NCBI GenBank assembly: GCA_905147135.1
Contig: LR990048.1
Span: 11,702,563 to 11,766,562 of the forward strand
Length of the DNA: 64,000 bases
DNA from: Blastobasis lacticolella
Lineage: Eukaryota > Arthropoda > Insecta > Lepidoptera > Blastobasidae
Direction of reading: 5' to 3'
Shown here: positions 45,960 to 57,075 of the stretch, one piece after another
Numbering within the stretch: the stretch's first letter is position 1
Layout of the letters: the number at the start of each line of letters is the position of its first letter
Position numbers and translations under genes: made by a program
The notes under the pieces: model-generated
The model's database searches: none
What the model saw: the letters and a program-made list of their open reading frames with translations, nothing else
Told to the model about the DNA's origin: nothing

Positions 45960-46220
45960 CTTATGTGCCTGAATGTTCTACAATACCTGTATATATTTTA
46001 TTATGTATATATGTATGTGTATTTATATATATACTATTGTGTGTATTTAGTATCTTAATTATAATTATTTATGTAGTTTATTAAATATGTATATATTAAA
46101 CTATTGCGCACGTCTCATCCCCTATAATCTAAATGTCTCTCTTCTATAGGCCTGCTGGAAGAGATTTCTTCTTAGAAATAAGTAGTGCCTGTTGTGTCGT
46201 CTTTAATTTTGTAATTTCTG
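45960..46220 (+). repeat. LINE 3' tail (family E), 5' part, interrupted
   Basis: CCTGCTGGAAGAGATTTCTT then AGAAATAAGTAGTGCCTGTT matches the GGAAGAAATCGC...GATAAGGCCGCC part of the 15605 copy. After GTAATTTCTGTATT the sequence switches to the CR1-like element. The matching end, TTGTGTGCAATAAATTG followed by an ATAA tandem, resumes at about 46901. The tail therefore seems to have been split by an insertion. Confidence 0.55.
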
Positions 46221-46900
46221 TATTATTATTATTATTATTATTATTTATTATACACTAGCAGCTGCAAGCTGATGCGTGTATATCACAATATTTAGTTCTT
46301 GTAATGTCTATCCAGTCTATTTTTAAAACAGTTCACTGATGGAGCACTGATCACTGATTCCGGCAATTCATTCCATGCACTGACAACCCTATTTGGCAAA
46401 AAGTTGTGTCTGGGGTTACTGGTTCCCTGTGATCTTGACAATTTCAGTGTATGGCCTCTGAGGTTTTTGTTATTATTTAAGTTGTAGATGGTTTCTAGTC
46501 CCTTCACATCATAATGTCCATATAGTATCTTATATGTTTCTATCAGATCACCACGTTGTCTACGTCTTTCCAGTGTTGATAGTCCAAGTTCCTGTAAGCG
46601 TTCCTCGTAGCTTTTACTTCCAATCCCTACTACCATTTTTGTAGCTCTTCTCTGTACTCGCTCCAACAGGCTGATGTCTTTTTTCAAATATGGGTTCCAT
46701 ACAAGAAAGCAGTATTCCAGTATTGGTCTGATATATGTTTTATACAGTTTCAAAAATAAGTCTTTGCTAATTATAGAGAAGGCTTTACGAATGCAGTATA
46801 GTAATGAATTTGCCCTTTTAGTTATACCAATAATATGTTCCTCCCATTTTAAATTTTCAGTTACAGTTACTCCCAAATCTCTTTGCGAGGATACACTTTG
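46221..46900 (-). mobile_element. 5'-truncated CR1-like LINE nested in a LINE tail
   Basis: Minus-strand element whose polymerase C-terminus is open for ~200 codons. It has a ~45-bp 3' UTR and ends in a run of AAT units (ATT on the plus strand, about 46222-46246). A tandem tail of this type, not poly(A), is typical of CR1/L2-related elements. It sits between two parts of a family E tail. The 5' end is near 46900. No clear target-site duplication, though TGTAT occurs near both junctions. Confidence 0.7.
46292..46897 (-). pseudogene. CR1-like reverse transcriptase C-terminal region
   Basis: From the 5' end the frame reads SVSSQRDLGVTVTENLKWEE, RANSLLYCIRKAF, LYKTYIRPILEYCFLVWNP, LLERVQRRATKMV, YEERLQELGLSTLERRRQRG, DLIETYKILYG, RGHTLKLSRS, NRVVSAWNELPESVISAPSV and FKNRLDRHYKN. 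This order (RDLGV, IRPxLEY, LERVQRRATK, YEERLxxLGL, RRxRGDLIExYKI, WNxLPxxV, FKxxLD) is the C-terminal region of CR1-clade polymerases, after the catalytic reverse transcriptase core. There are no stops or frameshifts in ~200 codons, so the copy may be fairly recent. The catalytic core and endonuclease are missing. The first ~24 codons of the open frame (to 46969) come from flanking repeat sequence. Confidence 0.88.
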
Positions 46901-46965
46901 TATGTATACTTTATATTGTGTGCAATAAATTGTTAAATAAATAAATAAATATAAATAAATAAACA
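46901..46965 (+). repeat. Resumed LINE tail end with ATAA tandem
   Basis: TTGTGTGCAATAAATTG supplies a polyadenylation-type signal, followed by a TAAATAAATAAATAAATATAAATAAATAAAC run. Together with 45960-46220 this would rebuild a family E tail once the CR1-like element is removed. Confidence 0.5.
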
Positions 46966-47299
46966 ACAATAAAACGCTGAAAGGCTGCGAAACGAAATAA
47001 GTGGAGCACCCAGTTTTTACGCAATTCTAAAAATAAATATTGATATCAGGCGTACCGTAGCACAGGCATTTCATGTTTTGAAGATACTGTACTTCGTACC
47101 TCTGTTTATTGTTATCATGTTCGTTATCTCAAAATCAAATCTAAAAAATATTCCTTTTAGAATGCGTCCCTGGCCTTTTTCTCTTCAAATTCGTTTTATA
47201 GTACGGTTTGTTTACTCAAAGAGAACCGAACAAAAAATAAAATGTTATCAGAAACTCGAACATTCTCAAATACCATAAAATAATTAACATTGGTAAAAT
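46966..47299. other. Unique DNA, no gene seen
   Basis: No recognisable gene or repeat. Confidence 0.4.
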
Positions 47300-47402
47300 A
47301 TTTTTATTTATTTATATATAACACTTTATTGTATATTAAAGGAGATCGTAAAAATACTGTTTAAAACAATATAGGTATGTGCAAGGGCGGCCTTATCGCT
47401 GA
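47300..47402 (-). repeat. LINE 3' tail (family E), minus strand
   Basis: The minus strand reads AGCGATAAGGCCGCCCTTGC, then TATACAATAAAGTGTTATAT and AAATAAATAAAAATA. It matches the GATAAGGCCGCC part of the 15605 copy, with the AATAAA signal and tandem tail. It is 5'-truncated at the TAAGG region. Confidence 0.65.
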
Positions 47403-50400
47403 ATATGACGATTGAAAATGCATTTTATGTAGACGTTTATTTTAAATGTTCTTACTTTTACAGTTCATTCATTTGTACAGCCCTTATTAGATATATCCAC
47501 CCCGTCACAAAGAAGCAATCCAACCGCAATGGTTATCGTGCAACAAATAGTGTTTGTACAGCTCTCCACAGCCGAGTGATTCATCAAGTCACCCCAAATC
47601 AAATAAACACGGCGCCCTCAAAATGTCTCCGCACAAAGGACGAAACAACGTTAAGGCTCCTTCCCTCCCCGGCTAATCAACAGGGTTAATTAGAAAGCGA
47701 TCTGATGTAAATCGAGCTATTTGTGTAACAATGCCCTTAAGCTCCGCAGCGCCCTCCGTCATATCGCAAAGCCGTTGGAAGACAAATGTGCCGCCGCGCG
47801 CTGACTGCCGCTCCTACGCACACCTGAAGTGAACTGAGTAAGAAGCAGAACGAACGCGCAATAAATCTTTGCACGACTAATCCAAACGGTCCTCGGAAGA
47901 AATTTGCTCGCAATTTGAGCGGCGCTTCTTAAAGGGTTCGGAACTTGTTGATTTATAGAGCTTAGTTAGTTTACAACTAAAATGAACTCAATTGTGTATT
48001 GAACTATCGCGGTTATTATCACACATTTTAAAGGTATGTTCCTGGTTTCCTCTCAAACGGGCTACTCGTAAACAAAGGTACGCAGTAGGAAACCCGGAAC
48101 ACACCTTTAAATTGTAAAATTAACTCAAAACCCCTTCAAGACAGGCCACAGATGCACTACTACATACGTGAAACTTATAACAATTCCTTTTTTTTTTCAA
48201 TAGTAAAATTTATGCGAAAAGTTTCGCTTGACTGCAAGACAATGTAACCATAACACGGGACGGGCCGCGGGTGAAACTGATTCCGATGAGTGAAAACAAA
48301 ACAACCGGAAAATAAATCCCTCAGGAGTTACCGAAAGAGGGGGCTATTGAGTTTCTTTGTAATTGCCTCTCGAGCGCTCCTCGCGAGGAACCCTGGAGGA
48401 GAGTGAGGAAAGTGTATCACGTACGGTGCGCTGCGAGGGTGTTTTTATAAACTGCGAGCGCTTGCGTTTAATGGTGTATGGACTTAGGGCGGGATTGGGG
48501 ATTTACCATGCGATGGCACGAGAATGGAAAGTGAGCCCGGAACAATGGATCACCCCGGTATACGTGTAGCTGTAGCTTTACCTACTTGTTTGGTTAAGAA
48601 TCGTTCTTTTGGAGCTTTGATAGCGGCGAAAGCCTCCTACAAGCGTTTATCAATTGAACTATGAAATTTACGATGCACGATCTGTATTTAAACTAACATT
48701 TCTTGCCAAACATAATTATAACAAACAGAATAATTTGTAGATACATATTACAAATTTACAGCTCAATCACAATATGCGGTAGCTTTTATGTCTTCGCTGA
48801 AATACATTGAGGAGCTATAAATTTATAATGTCCGTAACACGAGTTTATTACGTAATACTCTTACATTAACGATCGTGTAGGAATTAGCTTTTACACGCTG
48901 TGAAATTGGCGCCGCCATTTTTCTAGTCAATCTAGATCACCTCGATTTCAATATTGATTGCAATCCGTCACACACATAATTCCGTTTCAACAATGAAAAC
49001 ACGCTTCGAGAGTAGTAAATAACACTTAGTTTTGCTTTTATTATTAATTGCACGTTGCCAAATAGAATTACGACTTCGCTATGGTAATTGCTAGGCACCT
49101 GCGAGCCGCATATTTGTGTCTTTGCGCAAACGCATTCTCTATTTACGTTTCGTTGCCATCGAGATGCAGGCACATCATTTCTTTGTGTTTAAAACTGGAA
49201 TTATGTATGTTACGTTTACTTTGTTTTGTTACTGTATAGGGCAATAATTATGTAACAAGTTGCGTTTTGACCCATTATCGGTTGTGCATCTTGGGCATTG
49301 AATGCCTGCTGCAATCGGTTGAGTGTGTAACCGGTAGGAGGCGGGCGCCCTTGACATGAACGGGGAGCGTTCCTACGCCTCACAACATATCTTAGCATAA
49401 GATACAGGTTTAGGTACTATGTTGAGAGCTACCAAGTTGTCCTAAGACGAAGTATAGATAGGTACTCTGTCAATGCTGAACTACATCAATTATGCTTAAG
49501 CGCATAAGCTCGCTTACGAAAAACTGCTCCAACTGGCGTGCTTAGAACAGGATAATCGGCGAGAACGTGTAATTTTGTCGGAACATAATAAGCAGTTTCG
49601 GCGCGAAATGGCTGCACTCGAATTAATGTAAATTACTTGTAAAAGGATTGGTGATACAATCGGTAATGACGTTATTAACATAGTCGGAGTGTCGATTAGA
49701 GAACGCCAGGGAGTTTCGTAATGGCCGCTGCGTGGCGCCGTCGTGTCAGAGGGTCCCGCCGGAGATGGGCTCTTTAATGCATCCACAACTTGCAATTTCA
49801 TCGTCTCGCCTTCGGCAAAAGTAAAATCGGCAATTTGCGAAATTGCAGTAGCGTGAGTGCGGTGTCTTGCCCTCTCCCATGCAGTAGAAAGCAACAAATA
49901 AATATTGGCAGCAGTCTCGTTCGGTCTATGAGAGTCAAAGATGACAGTCCTTTTCGAGTTAACACCTCGCCTTTATAGTTAATTCGTGTTCAAACATGGC
50001 CTAGAATTACTAAATACTAAAATAATTATGCATGCTATTTTAATACAACGCCAACCATGACACATGAATAATAATTATGAACGATGTACATAGGTACTAG
50101 ATCCATTATCCACTTTCAAAATATTGTGTTACAGCTCGCCGGATTTGTTAGTTTAGCGGATTTGCGACTTCATAGCTCGATCAGGATTTAATTAAATATG
50201 GGAGATGAAAAGATTGGCAGACAGTAGAGAGGAGTGGCGATTGCTCCACCGACAAGAGTTATACTTATAAATTATGATGAAATATATCCATTGGGTCCAA
50301 GATGTGTGTGACTATGTCATAAGAACATGCCAAAATTGTTATTATGGTAGAGAAGTTCAGATGAAAAAAATATATGGTCCAATTTGAAGCGAATGTTCCA

Positions 50401-51239
50401 TCATATTCATGCGTCGACGGCGGCAGACGCAGACAAAACGTATTCCATAATCCCGCTGAAAGAAATAGCGGATACTTCGATTGATAAATTGATATGTCAG
50501 AATAATACCAACACAAACATACGGCTAAGCCCAGAAACGCTTGTAATCACCGGCTATGCGAACGAATTTGTATGCGCAAATAATGTTATTTCATTTTACC
50601 GAGAGGCTTTACGTCTGGTTTCGAGTGCAGATAGAGGCTAACACTGTAAACATTCAACATTTTCATAAATTCCTACTTGTGCAATAATTAATTATTCGTT
50701 CGTCATACCCAATTAATTTCGAATGCCCAGTTTTTATATAATGCAATTATAGGGTTACAAAGAACCTGTGAATGCATTCGCAGCAAAAGTTAAGAGGTGT
50801 AATTTATTACAGATTAATCGCAGCAAAAGACTGCTTAGAACTTGTAAAAATGTAAGCTAAAGGATAACGGCATGCCAAAACAGTATGCACCGCGCGCAGC
50901 GAGCATGCCTCGGACTGAGCCGCTCTAATTCGTACGCACCTTTAGAAGTGTACGGATAGCATATCTACGTTGTAAGGTACCAATGATCGCTTCTCGTGCC
51001 ACGAAGGCGGATACCTCCAAATAAAAGTCTTGTTACTTAAAAGCAGAAAAGAGGCCGTGGTGTCCCATCATCCAGGCAGGCCCATGGGCAGAGGCCTAGT
51101 TTTCTACAAACGATATATCGTTTTATAAAACTTAGTTTCACAATTCCACTACGCATAAATCAAGTAGTCAATCTTTGAACAAAGTATTTCGATTACAAAG
51201 TAATATCAATACTTACATAATTTTATTATTGAAAAGGTA
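47403..51239. other. Unique DNA, no gene seen
   Basis: About 3.8 kb without a recognisable gene or repeat copy. GC-richer patches at 47700-47900, 48360-48560, 49300-49380 and 49680-49800. Open frames of 60-127 codons (longest 49514-49897 minus) show no domain and overlap on both strands. Confidence 0.4.
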
Positions 51240-53211
51240 AGGGTTAAAGGTTTGCTTGTTAACGATCTTCCCGGTAAGGTCAGGTGTTGGATGCCTTTTG
51301 CCACAACACCTGCGCAAGACGTGTCGATTTCCCGACCAAAGGGTCCGGGGCAGGGGTCGGACATTAAAATATCCTCAGCGAATCAGCTTCTTACGCCAAA
51401 TTGACTCCTCTATGGCGGGAATTAAGTGCTCTTTTCCATATTGATTATATAGGATAGGTAACTTTTAAACAAAAATAAGGAGTTTTACGTATAAGATGGA
51501 AGCAATAAAGATCAATTAAGACTGCGAAAGCTTAAATGTTTTAAGTAATACGTGTATAATTAAGCCAATAAATTAAAACTTACACCGAGGGTGACCTATT
51601 TTAATCAGTGGCCACGTTGATTGGACCGCACACGGGGTCCTAGGTGGTTTTTGTTGCAACAAACTTATGGGCACAGCGAAATTAGTTTCGCGGACGAGAA
51701 TTAATCATACTCAGAACCGGGAACTTTAAGTACGCGGTTGTGTTCTACAAGGGTGTGGCCCAACCAGCCTACGGGTTTACTAATCATATCATTTTGGAAG
51801 TCACCAATGTATGTTACACGCGTTGGCAGTTATGTCAGCTTTTGACTCGGATGTAAACTAAACGATAGGAATGGCAGTGTGTAACACAAGACGTATTAAG
51901 GGTTACGTTTTGAAGTTAAATGTGTGTTTATTTGTTTGCTTGTTTACTTGAGGCAAAAATATCCCTGAACGGATGCAATAAAAGATGCGGTTTTTTACTA
52001 GACTTTTTTATTACTTATCCTATTCCAAATCTGTGTGGTCTGTGTATTTAAATACAGCACCAAAAAACGCGATCTCAAAAGATAGTGCTCAGTTGATTCG
52101 CGTTGTTGATAAAGGAACTAGCAGGGCTAGGAAACGATCGCTGTAGAAAAATTATAAATCTCGAATAGGTATGTTTTGCGAATATAAAGAACACGTTTTT
52201 CGAATATTGCGAATGCGGTTTCTTGCAAACATTATGTCTTAGCGCCTATAATACTGCAAAGAGTTTACTCGGTACGATCATCATTTTCTTCACAGTTTAT
52301 TAGCAACGGATCATTGCAAGTACCTGATCGTTTATCGTTCGAGGAAAAACAACCGTGAGAGACGGCAGCTGTTCCGAGACAGCTTGTTATAAGGAGATTA
52401 GTCCTGTATCCAACGACATCGCCTGCTCTGTAGCGTAGACAGTGAAATTATTCTTAGGGTTTTTCTTAATATAAACGTTTCAAGAACCTTAACCATAAAA
52501 AGCAAAACATTGTTATTCATAGACCCAAACCATAGGTACAAAAAATCCTAGGTGTCCCCCATAAAATATATTTAAATCGACAGATGTTTTAAATCGATCA
52601 GGGAATGCTATTATAATACGACGCGTCCATCTGCTTCATCTTTCATCTCAGTATCTAACAATATTAAAGCACCAATGTATGTCCCCGTGCACTTACCTAT
52701 TAGCGATACAGGACTAACAGCGATGGACTCTCCCGCTATCTACATTCCAACCTACAGCCAATCGATTACTAATATATCTCAATTAGAGCGAAAGTTACCA
52801 ACATTTGCGAGTAATTAGCCCCAATTTAAGGCGTAACCCCTTGACATTAGGTTGGCGAGTTTTCGGAGTCAATGTTTCGATAATTGGGTGTTCGGGAACA
52901 CGGAGATCGGTTGGCTAAATTTTGATTCATCAAGGTGTCTTTGTTGCGGCGGCGACGGAGAGGCGCCCCGTGGAGCCCGATCGATTGGGGACGCGCTTAG
53001 GCGGACGCGGGCGCCGAACACTGCCAAAAACTTCACACGTAAGTATAGCGATCTCATTAATAATTTAGAACAGATACTTGGTGAATGTAAAATTCGGCAA
53101 ATTTTATTAGCCGTATGGATTGTATAGGTAGATTTTTCAGTGGTGAAAGATGCTCCTTACTGAGTAATACGAGTATTCAGAAACGTTTGTATGAGGTCAC
53201 ACAGAGCACGC
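51240..53211. other. Mostly unique DNA, no gene seen
   Basis: 51240-51380 carries GCAAGACGTGTCGATTTCCC and may belong to an unrecognised repeat, but no second copy is present. A GC-rich patch at 52930-53030 is open on both strands. Nothing else recognised. Confidence 0.35.
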
Positions 53212-53298
53212 GAACGCACTGGGTTTTAACAGGACAATACTTGAGTGGCGTAAAAACTAAAAAAAATGACCAATCATAGAGCCGTGGCCAGTGCGTTC
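53212..53298. repeat. 11-bp inverted repeats spaced 65 bp
   Basis: GAACGCACTGG (53212-53222) and its exact reverse complement (53288-53298) bracket 65 bp. CATAGAGCCG occurs twice nearby (53274 and 53307). It could be the ends of a small MITE, but arms of this length can also arise by chance in 64 kb. Confidence 0.45.
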
Positions 53299-53401
53299 AC
53301 TTAGCATAGAGCCGCTGTCAGAAGGCCGCCGCTACTTAGACAAGGATTGTTTGTGAATAGGTAAATAAAATTAATAAGTTCTCAAATTAAAAATATTTTT
53401 C

Positions 53402-53693
53402 CATAACAATCTTTTATTTCGCTGTACAGTACCTACTTATCAAGACCATTCCAAAGAGCCCAAACACGATAGGGTTATCTTATTGCGTTCATTAGTTGCT
53501 ATGACTAACTTCCGACTCTATCACCAGACCAGCTCCATTATACCACATTCATGCATTATCATCCGAGTTACATAGGTATACCAAATTTCAACTCAATCGG
53601 ATTCCAACAAATGGTCCAAAAATGGTTGGCAAATGACGGACAATTTATATAGGTACTAACAGTGCAAATTAAATAAAAGCTTGTAAAAACACT
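53402..53693 (-). mobile_element. TIR-type short element (family F), minus strand
   Basis: On the minus strand it opens TTTTTACAAGCTTTTATTTA, runs through CCGATTGAGTTGAAATTTGG, GGTATAATGGAGCTGGTCTG and CCTATCGTGTTTGGGCTC, and ends GCGAAATAAAAGATTGTTATGG. At ~290 bp it is probably closest to the basic family length, without the internal duplication of the 33681 copy. The ends are imperfect inverted repeats. Confidence 0.65.
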
Positions 53694-55089
53694 CATAACT
53701 AGTGCTATTGTCATAGTTTTGTTCGAGATAAGTAGGCACTTTGTTAACTAAAATCGATAATTCGTCAGTTGTTTATCCGCTTGTGTGTATTTGTGCCCAG
53801 CGGGCCGTGCCGAATACGCCATCAAAATTTCATTTCAATTGATTTCTACCCGTTATTGGGCTGTCTACAAATGCGTAAATAAATTGCTCGCCATTAAATT
53901 GTCGTTGTTCATGTAGGTACTAATCGGAATTATGACAATTTCATGATTCATATTATGCTACATTTTTACATGTACTTTTTGCAATGGAGATAGCTTGTTC
54001 GCTGGAGAAGGGCGTAGGCTATAGGATCTTTAGGTTTCCGTTACAAAAACTGAACAAAATCGTAGATGTACCAGTACTATTTCTCAGATAGAGCATAACT
54101 TAACACTCATAATGGAAACAATGACCTTACGTCGCATTTAATTAAACAGGGACTTAAATAAATTAATATTGTAGTATAATGGGAAGTGACAACTTTCCTC
54201 GTTAGGCCTGACCGTCTTTGGCACCCAGCCGAGCTCCCGGTGTGCATGAACTTGCTAATCTCTAACTATTCACGTCTGTTTCTTTGCTTACTTTTTAAAA
54301 GTAAAGAACTTTCGGATAGTCACAGAATGCTATACAACATCGTCCGTTGAAATTGATTGCTTAGATATTGAAATTGGCCAATAAAAATGTAAGTATTTTT
54401 CATTATTATTATTTATTATATTTTACATTACCTTATACAAAATATTAGTATAGTAGAATAGTAGAATTTTTTTTCTATCAGCAGACGCCGAGACTGTATG
54501 ATCTGTTTAAACTGACTTGTCTTATTTGGTGAACAAACAATGCCTAAAATCATGCCTTACCGTATCAATCACGCTACGTACATTGTGTATAGATGCCTTG
54601 AATTATACAAGAAACACATAGAATGTAAATTTCAACGAATACTGCTGCACATTATCCATTTAATTACATAATTTCACAAACCAAATAAAGCAAGTCCGTT
54701 TGGACCGATTATTATAGGTATCTCTAGTAATAAAAATAATTCTAGTATTACAATAGGCCGACATTACCAGAATTCCAGCGCAGTAGTCAAAGAGGGGCTG
54801 TATAACATTTTGTGCCAAGTACCTATTATAGAATAAAAGTGGCTGTGCCGACTATAATTACATCGTAACCGACAGAACTGCGCCAGTTAAGCCTATTCTT
54901 ACCACCTTAATGACCGTTGATTAACGATCCACGACTGTTTTAAATTCAATAACAGCGGAGCTTTTATTTGGTGAATTGTATGCGCATTCAGTATTCAAAG
55001 ATGACCGACATAGAGAGATTTTTTATTAGTTTGTGTAAAAATTATGCAAACGTGATAAGTGATCTGTAGTTTTTCACACACAAGCTTTC
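53694..55089. other. Unique DNA, no gene seen
   Basis: No recognisable gene or repeat copy. A short ATT-rich stretch lies at about 54400-54420. Confidence 0.45.
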
Positions 55090-55342
55090 ATGACTGTTTA
55101 TAATAAAATCTTGCAAGTTTTTGACCCATTTCTCGGTTTCCGATTGAGCTGAAATTTTGCACACTCATGTAAGTTCGGCGACAATGCAATGTTATGATAC
55201 TATCGAGCTGATAGAGTTGGAAGACCATAGGAACTCCTCAACTACGCATGGTAAACCCATCGGGTGTAGGCTGATTAGATTAGTCTTCACAAATACTCCG
55301 ACTAATTATATAGAACGCACGATAAAAGCTTGTTATAAAGAA
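55090..55342 (+). mobile_element. TIR-type short element (family F), 5'-incomplete, plus strand
   Basis: Starts within the family at ATCTTGCAAGTTTTTGACCC and runs through CCGATTGAGCTGAAATTTTG, ATGATACTATCGAGCTGATA and GACCATAGGAACTC. It ends CGCACGATAAAAGCTTGTTA. The 3' terminal inverted repeat is well preserved. The 5' end lacks the TTTTTACAAGC start seen in the other copies. Confidence 0.65.
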
Positions 55343-55955
55343 ATATTTTTCCGTTGTACTTTGTTACCTTGTTATTGTTTTAAATTCTTAGAAATTCTTT
55401 GTCTGTGTTTGTACCTGCACCTGCAGCTATAAAAATGTTGACTTGCTATAGGTATTATATCCAAACATTCCTCCCTTCAATTCGTAGTAGGTACTGCATT
55501 CTAATGGCTACATTATTTAGTTTGGCACATTTCACTGTTTGAACCATGTTAAAACAACATTTTCGAAGATAATCTCTTACTTCCCCATAAAAGCGTAGGA
55601 GGTATCTCCTCAAATGTTTTCGATGGGAATATATTTTCATAATTTATGCGAAACAATAGAGAAATTAAGCATTAATTTGCTATCCTCCAGAGGGAATTTA
55701 CATATTTATCGGTGCGTGAATTCATCGTTTGTGATTTGAACGAGGCTGCGGCGACCGTTGCTGGCTGTCGTCTCGGGTTCCCTCGGAGCCTCTTCGGTAG
55801 GTACTTCTACTTACCCAATTCCGAATGTAAATTATTGGACTTACCTGAAAAGAAAAAATAAATAATAAGCTTTTAAATTAACAATCACAAAGTATGTCAT
55901 ATCAAAGATTGCTCCAATTTTTGTATCATAGTTTCTACTTGGCTCTACTCAGACT
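55343..55955. other. Unique DNA, no gene seen
   Basis: No recognisable gene or repeat. Confidence 0.45.
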
Positions 55956-56025
55956 GACGACCTGAGTGGTTCAGTTGGTTAACGGAGGCCACGCAGAGGT
56001 CCCCGGATTGATTCCCGGCCGAGCA
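55956..56025 (+). repeat. tRNA-like head of a second SINE family
   Basis: CGACCTGAGTGGTTCAGTTG followed by GTTAACGGAGGCC gives an A-box-like part. GGATTGATTCCCGGCCGAGC about 45 bp downstream looks like a degraded B box and T-arm. It differs from the main SINE family here. What follows is AT-rich without a clear body, so it may be a short fragment. A decayed tRNA gene copy is an alternative. Confidence 0.45.
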
Positions 56026-56739
56026 GAAATTAAATTAATGAATAATTAATTACTGTTACGGATCTGCTTTTAGTATGTATAATAAGTACGTATTTTAAAA
56101 CAAGTATAAGTAACTAGTTTATCTGTTATCTAACACCCATAACACAACCTTTGCTTACTTTGGAGCTAGATGGTGATGTGTGAATTTGTCCAAGCATATT
56201 TATTATTATTTACTCTGACTCATATTACGGTATTCGTTTTAAGTAAGTCGGTAAGTCTAATATAAATACATGGAAATATGGCATCTGTCCATAGATACAA
56301 TTGACAAGGAACTACATTGATGATTTCACGCCCGAATAACTATGCTAATGGCACTGTTGCCATTACAAAAACTGGATGGAATCCGCCGGCGACATCGTTT
56401 GAGCTTTCCCATTGTAATATTATTATTTGAGGGCAGTCGCAGCATACTGTACTACATTCATTTTAGACTTTTTCTCGTTTTCAAGTTGGTATTTCACTAA
56501 AAACGATAATATTGTACCTACTATCACAGGAATCAGTATGTATGCATAGTATCATGAGAATCGGTTTAGAAGTACTTGAAAAAGCTGTAGTAATATCAAA
56601 AGATGACTAAACCAGAAAATGACGTCCCTCGAAATTGACCTACTTAGAAGATGACTAATCCAGATAATTACTTGGAACGAAAATGTCATTTTTTTGAATG
56701 ACTTTTCGAGAAAATGGTCTGCCTCGCTGACAGACGAGG
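56026..56739. other. Unique DNA, no gene seen
   Basis: No recognisable gene or repeat. Two near-repeats, AAAGATGACTAAACCAGAAAA and GAAGATGACTAATCCAGATAA, lie at about 56599 and 56647. Confidence 0.4.
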
Positions 56740-57075
56740 TTCAGCTTACCAATCCAATAGTAATTTATCAGATGGTAAGATTCTGTCAAGCCTAAGGAGT
56801 CTGCCTGGGCACCACCGCCTTATTTCTTTCTACCGCCAAGCAAAAATGCTTGCATTGTTGTGTTCCGGTTTGAAGTATAAGGTAGCCAGCGCAATTACAG
56901 GCACGAGGCATGTTCATCTTAGTCCTCACATTGACAACGCACCTGCGGTTCTACATTTTGTTGCCAGCGACCTAAATGTATGAATCGCCGATGTTATGGG
57001 CGACAGTTACCGCTTACCATCAGGTGGGTTGTCTGCTCGTTTGTCACTAGAGTATACAACAGTAGTATAAAAAAA
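56740..57075 (+). repeat. Dispersed repeat (family B), plus strand
   Basis: GTCTGCCTGGGCACCACCGC, AAAATGCTTGCATTGTTGTG, ATTACAGGCACGAGGC-type, TTATGGGCGACAGTTACCGC and CATCAGGTGGGTTGTCTGCT match the minus-strand copy at 4111-4435 along its length. It is followed by a short A run (57068-57076). The shape, with CACCATCAGGTG near the 3' end and an A tail, suggests a LINE 3' UTR. Confidence 0.7.

Noticed and set aside
46926..46969. N-terminal part of the 225-codon frame as LINE protein
   Set aside because: These codons translate an ATAA tandem and flanking repeat tail. Homology to the polymerase begins near 46897.
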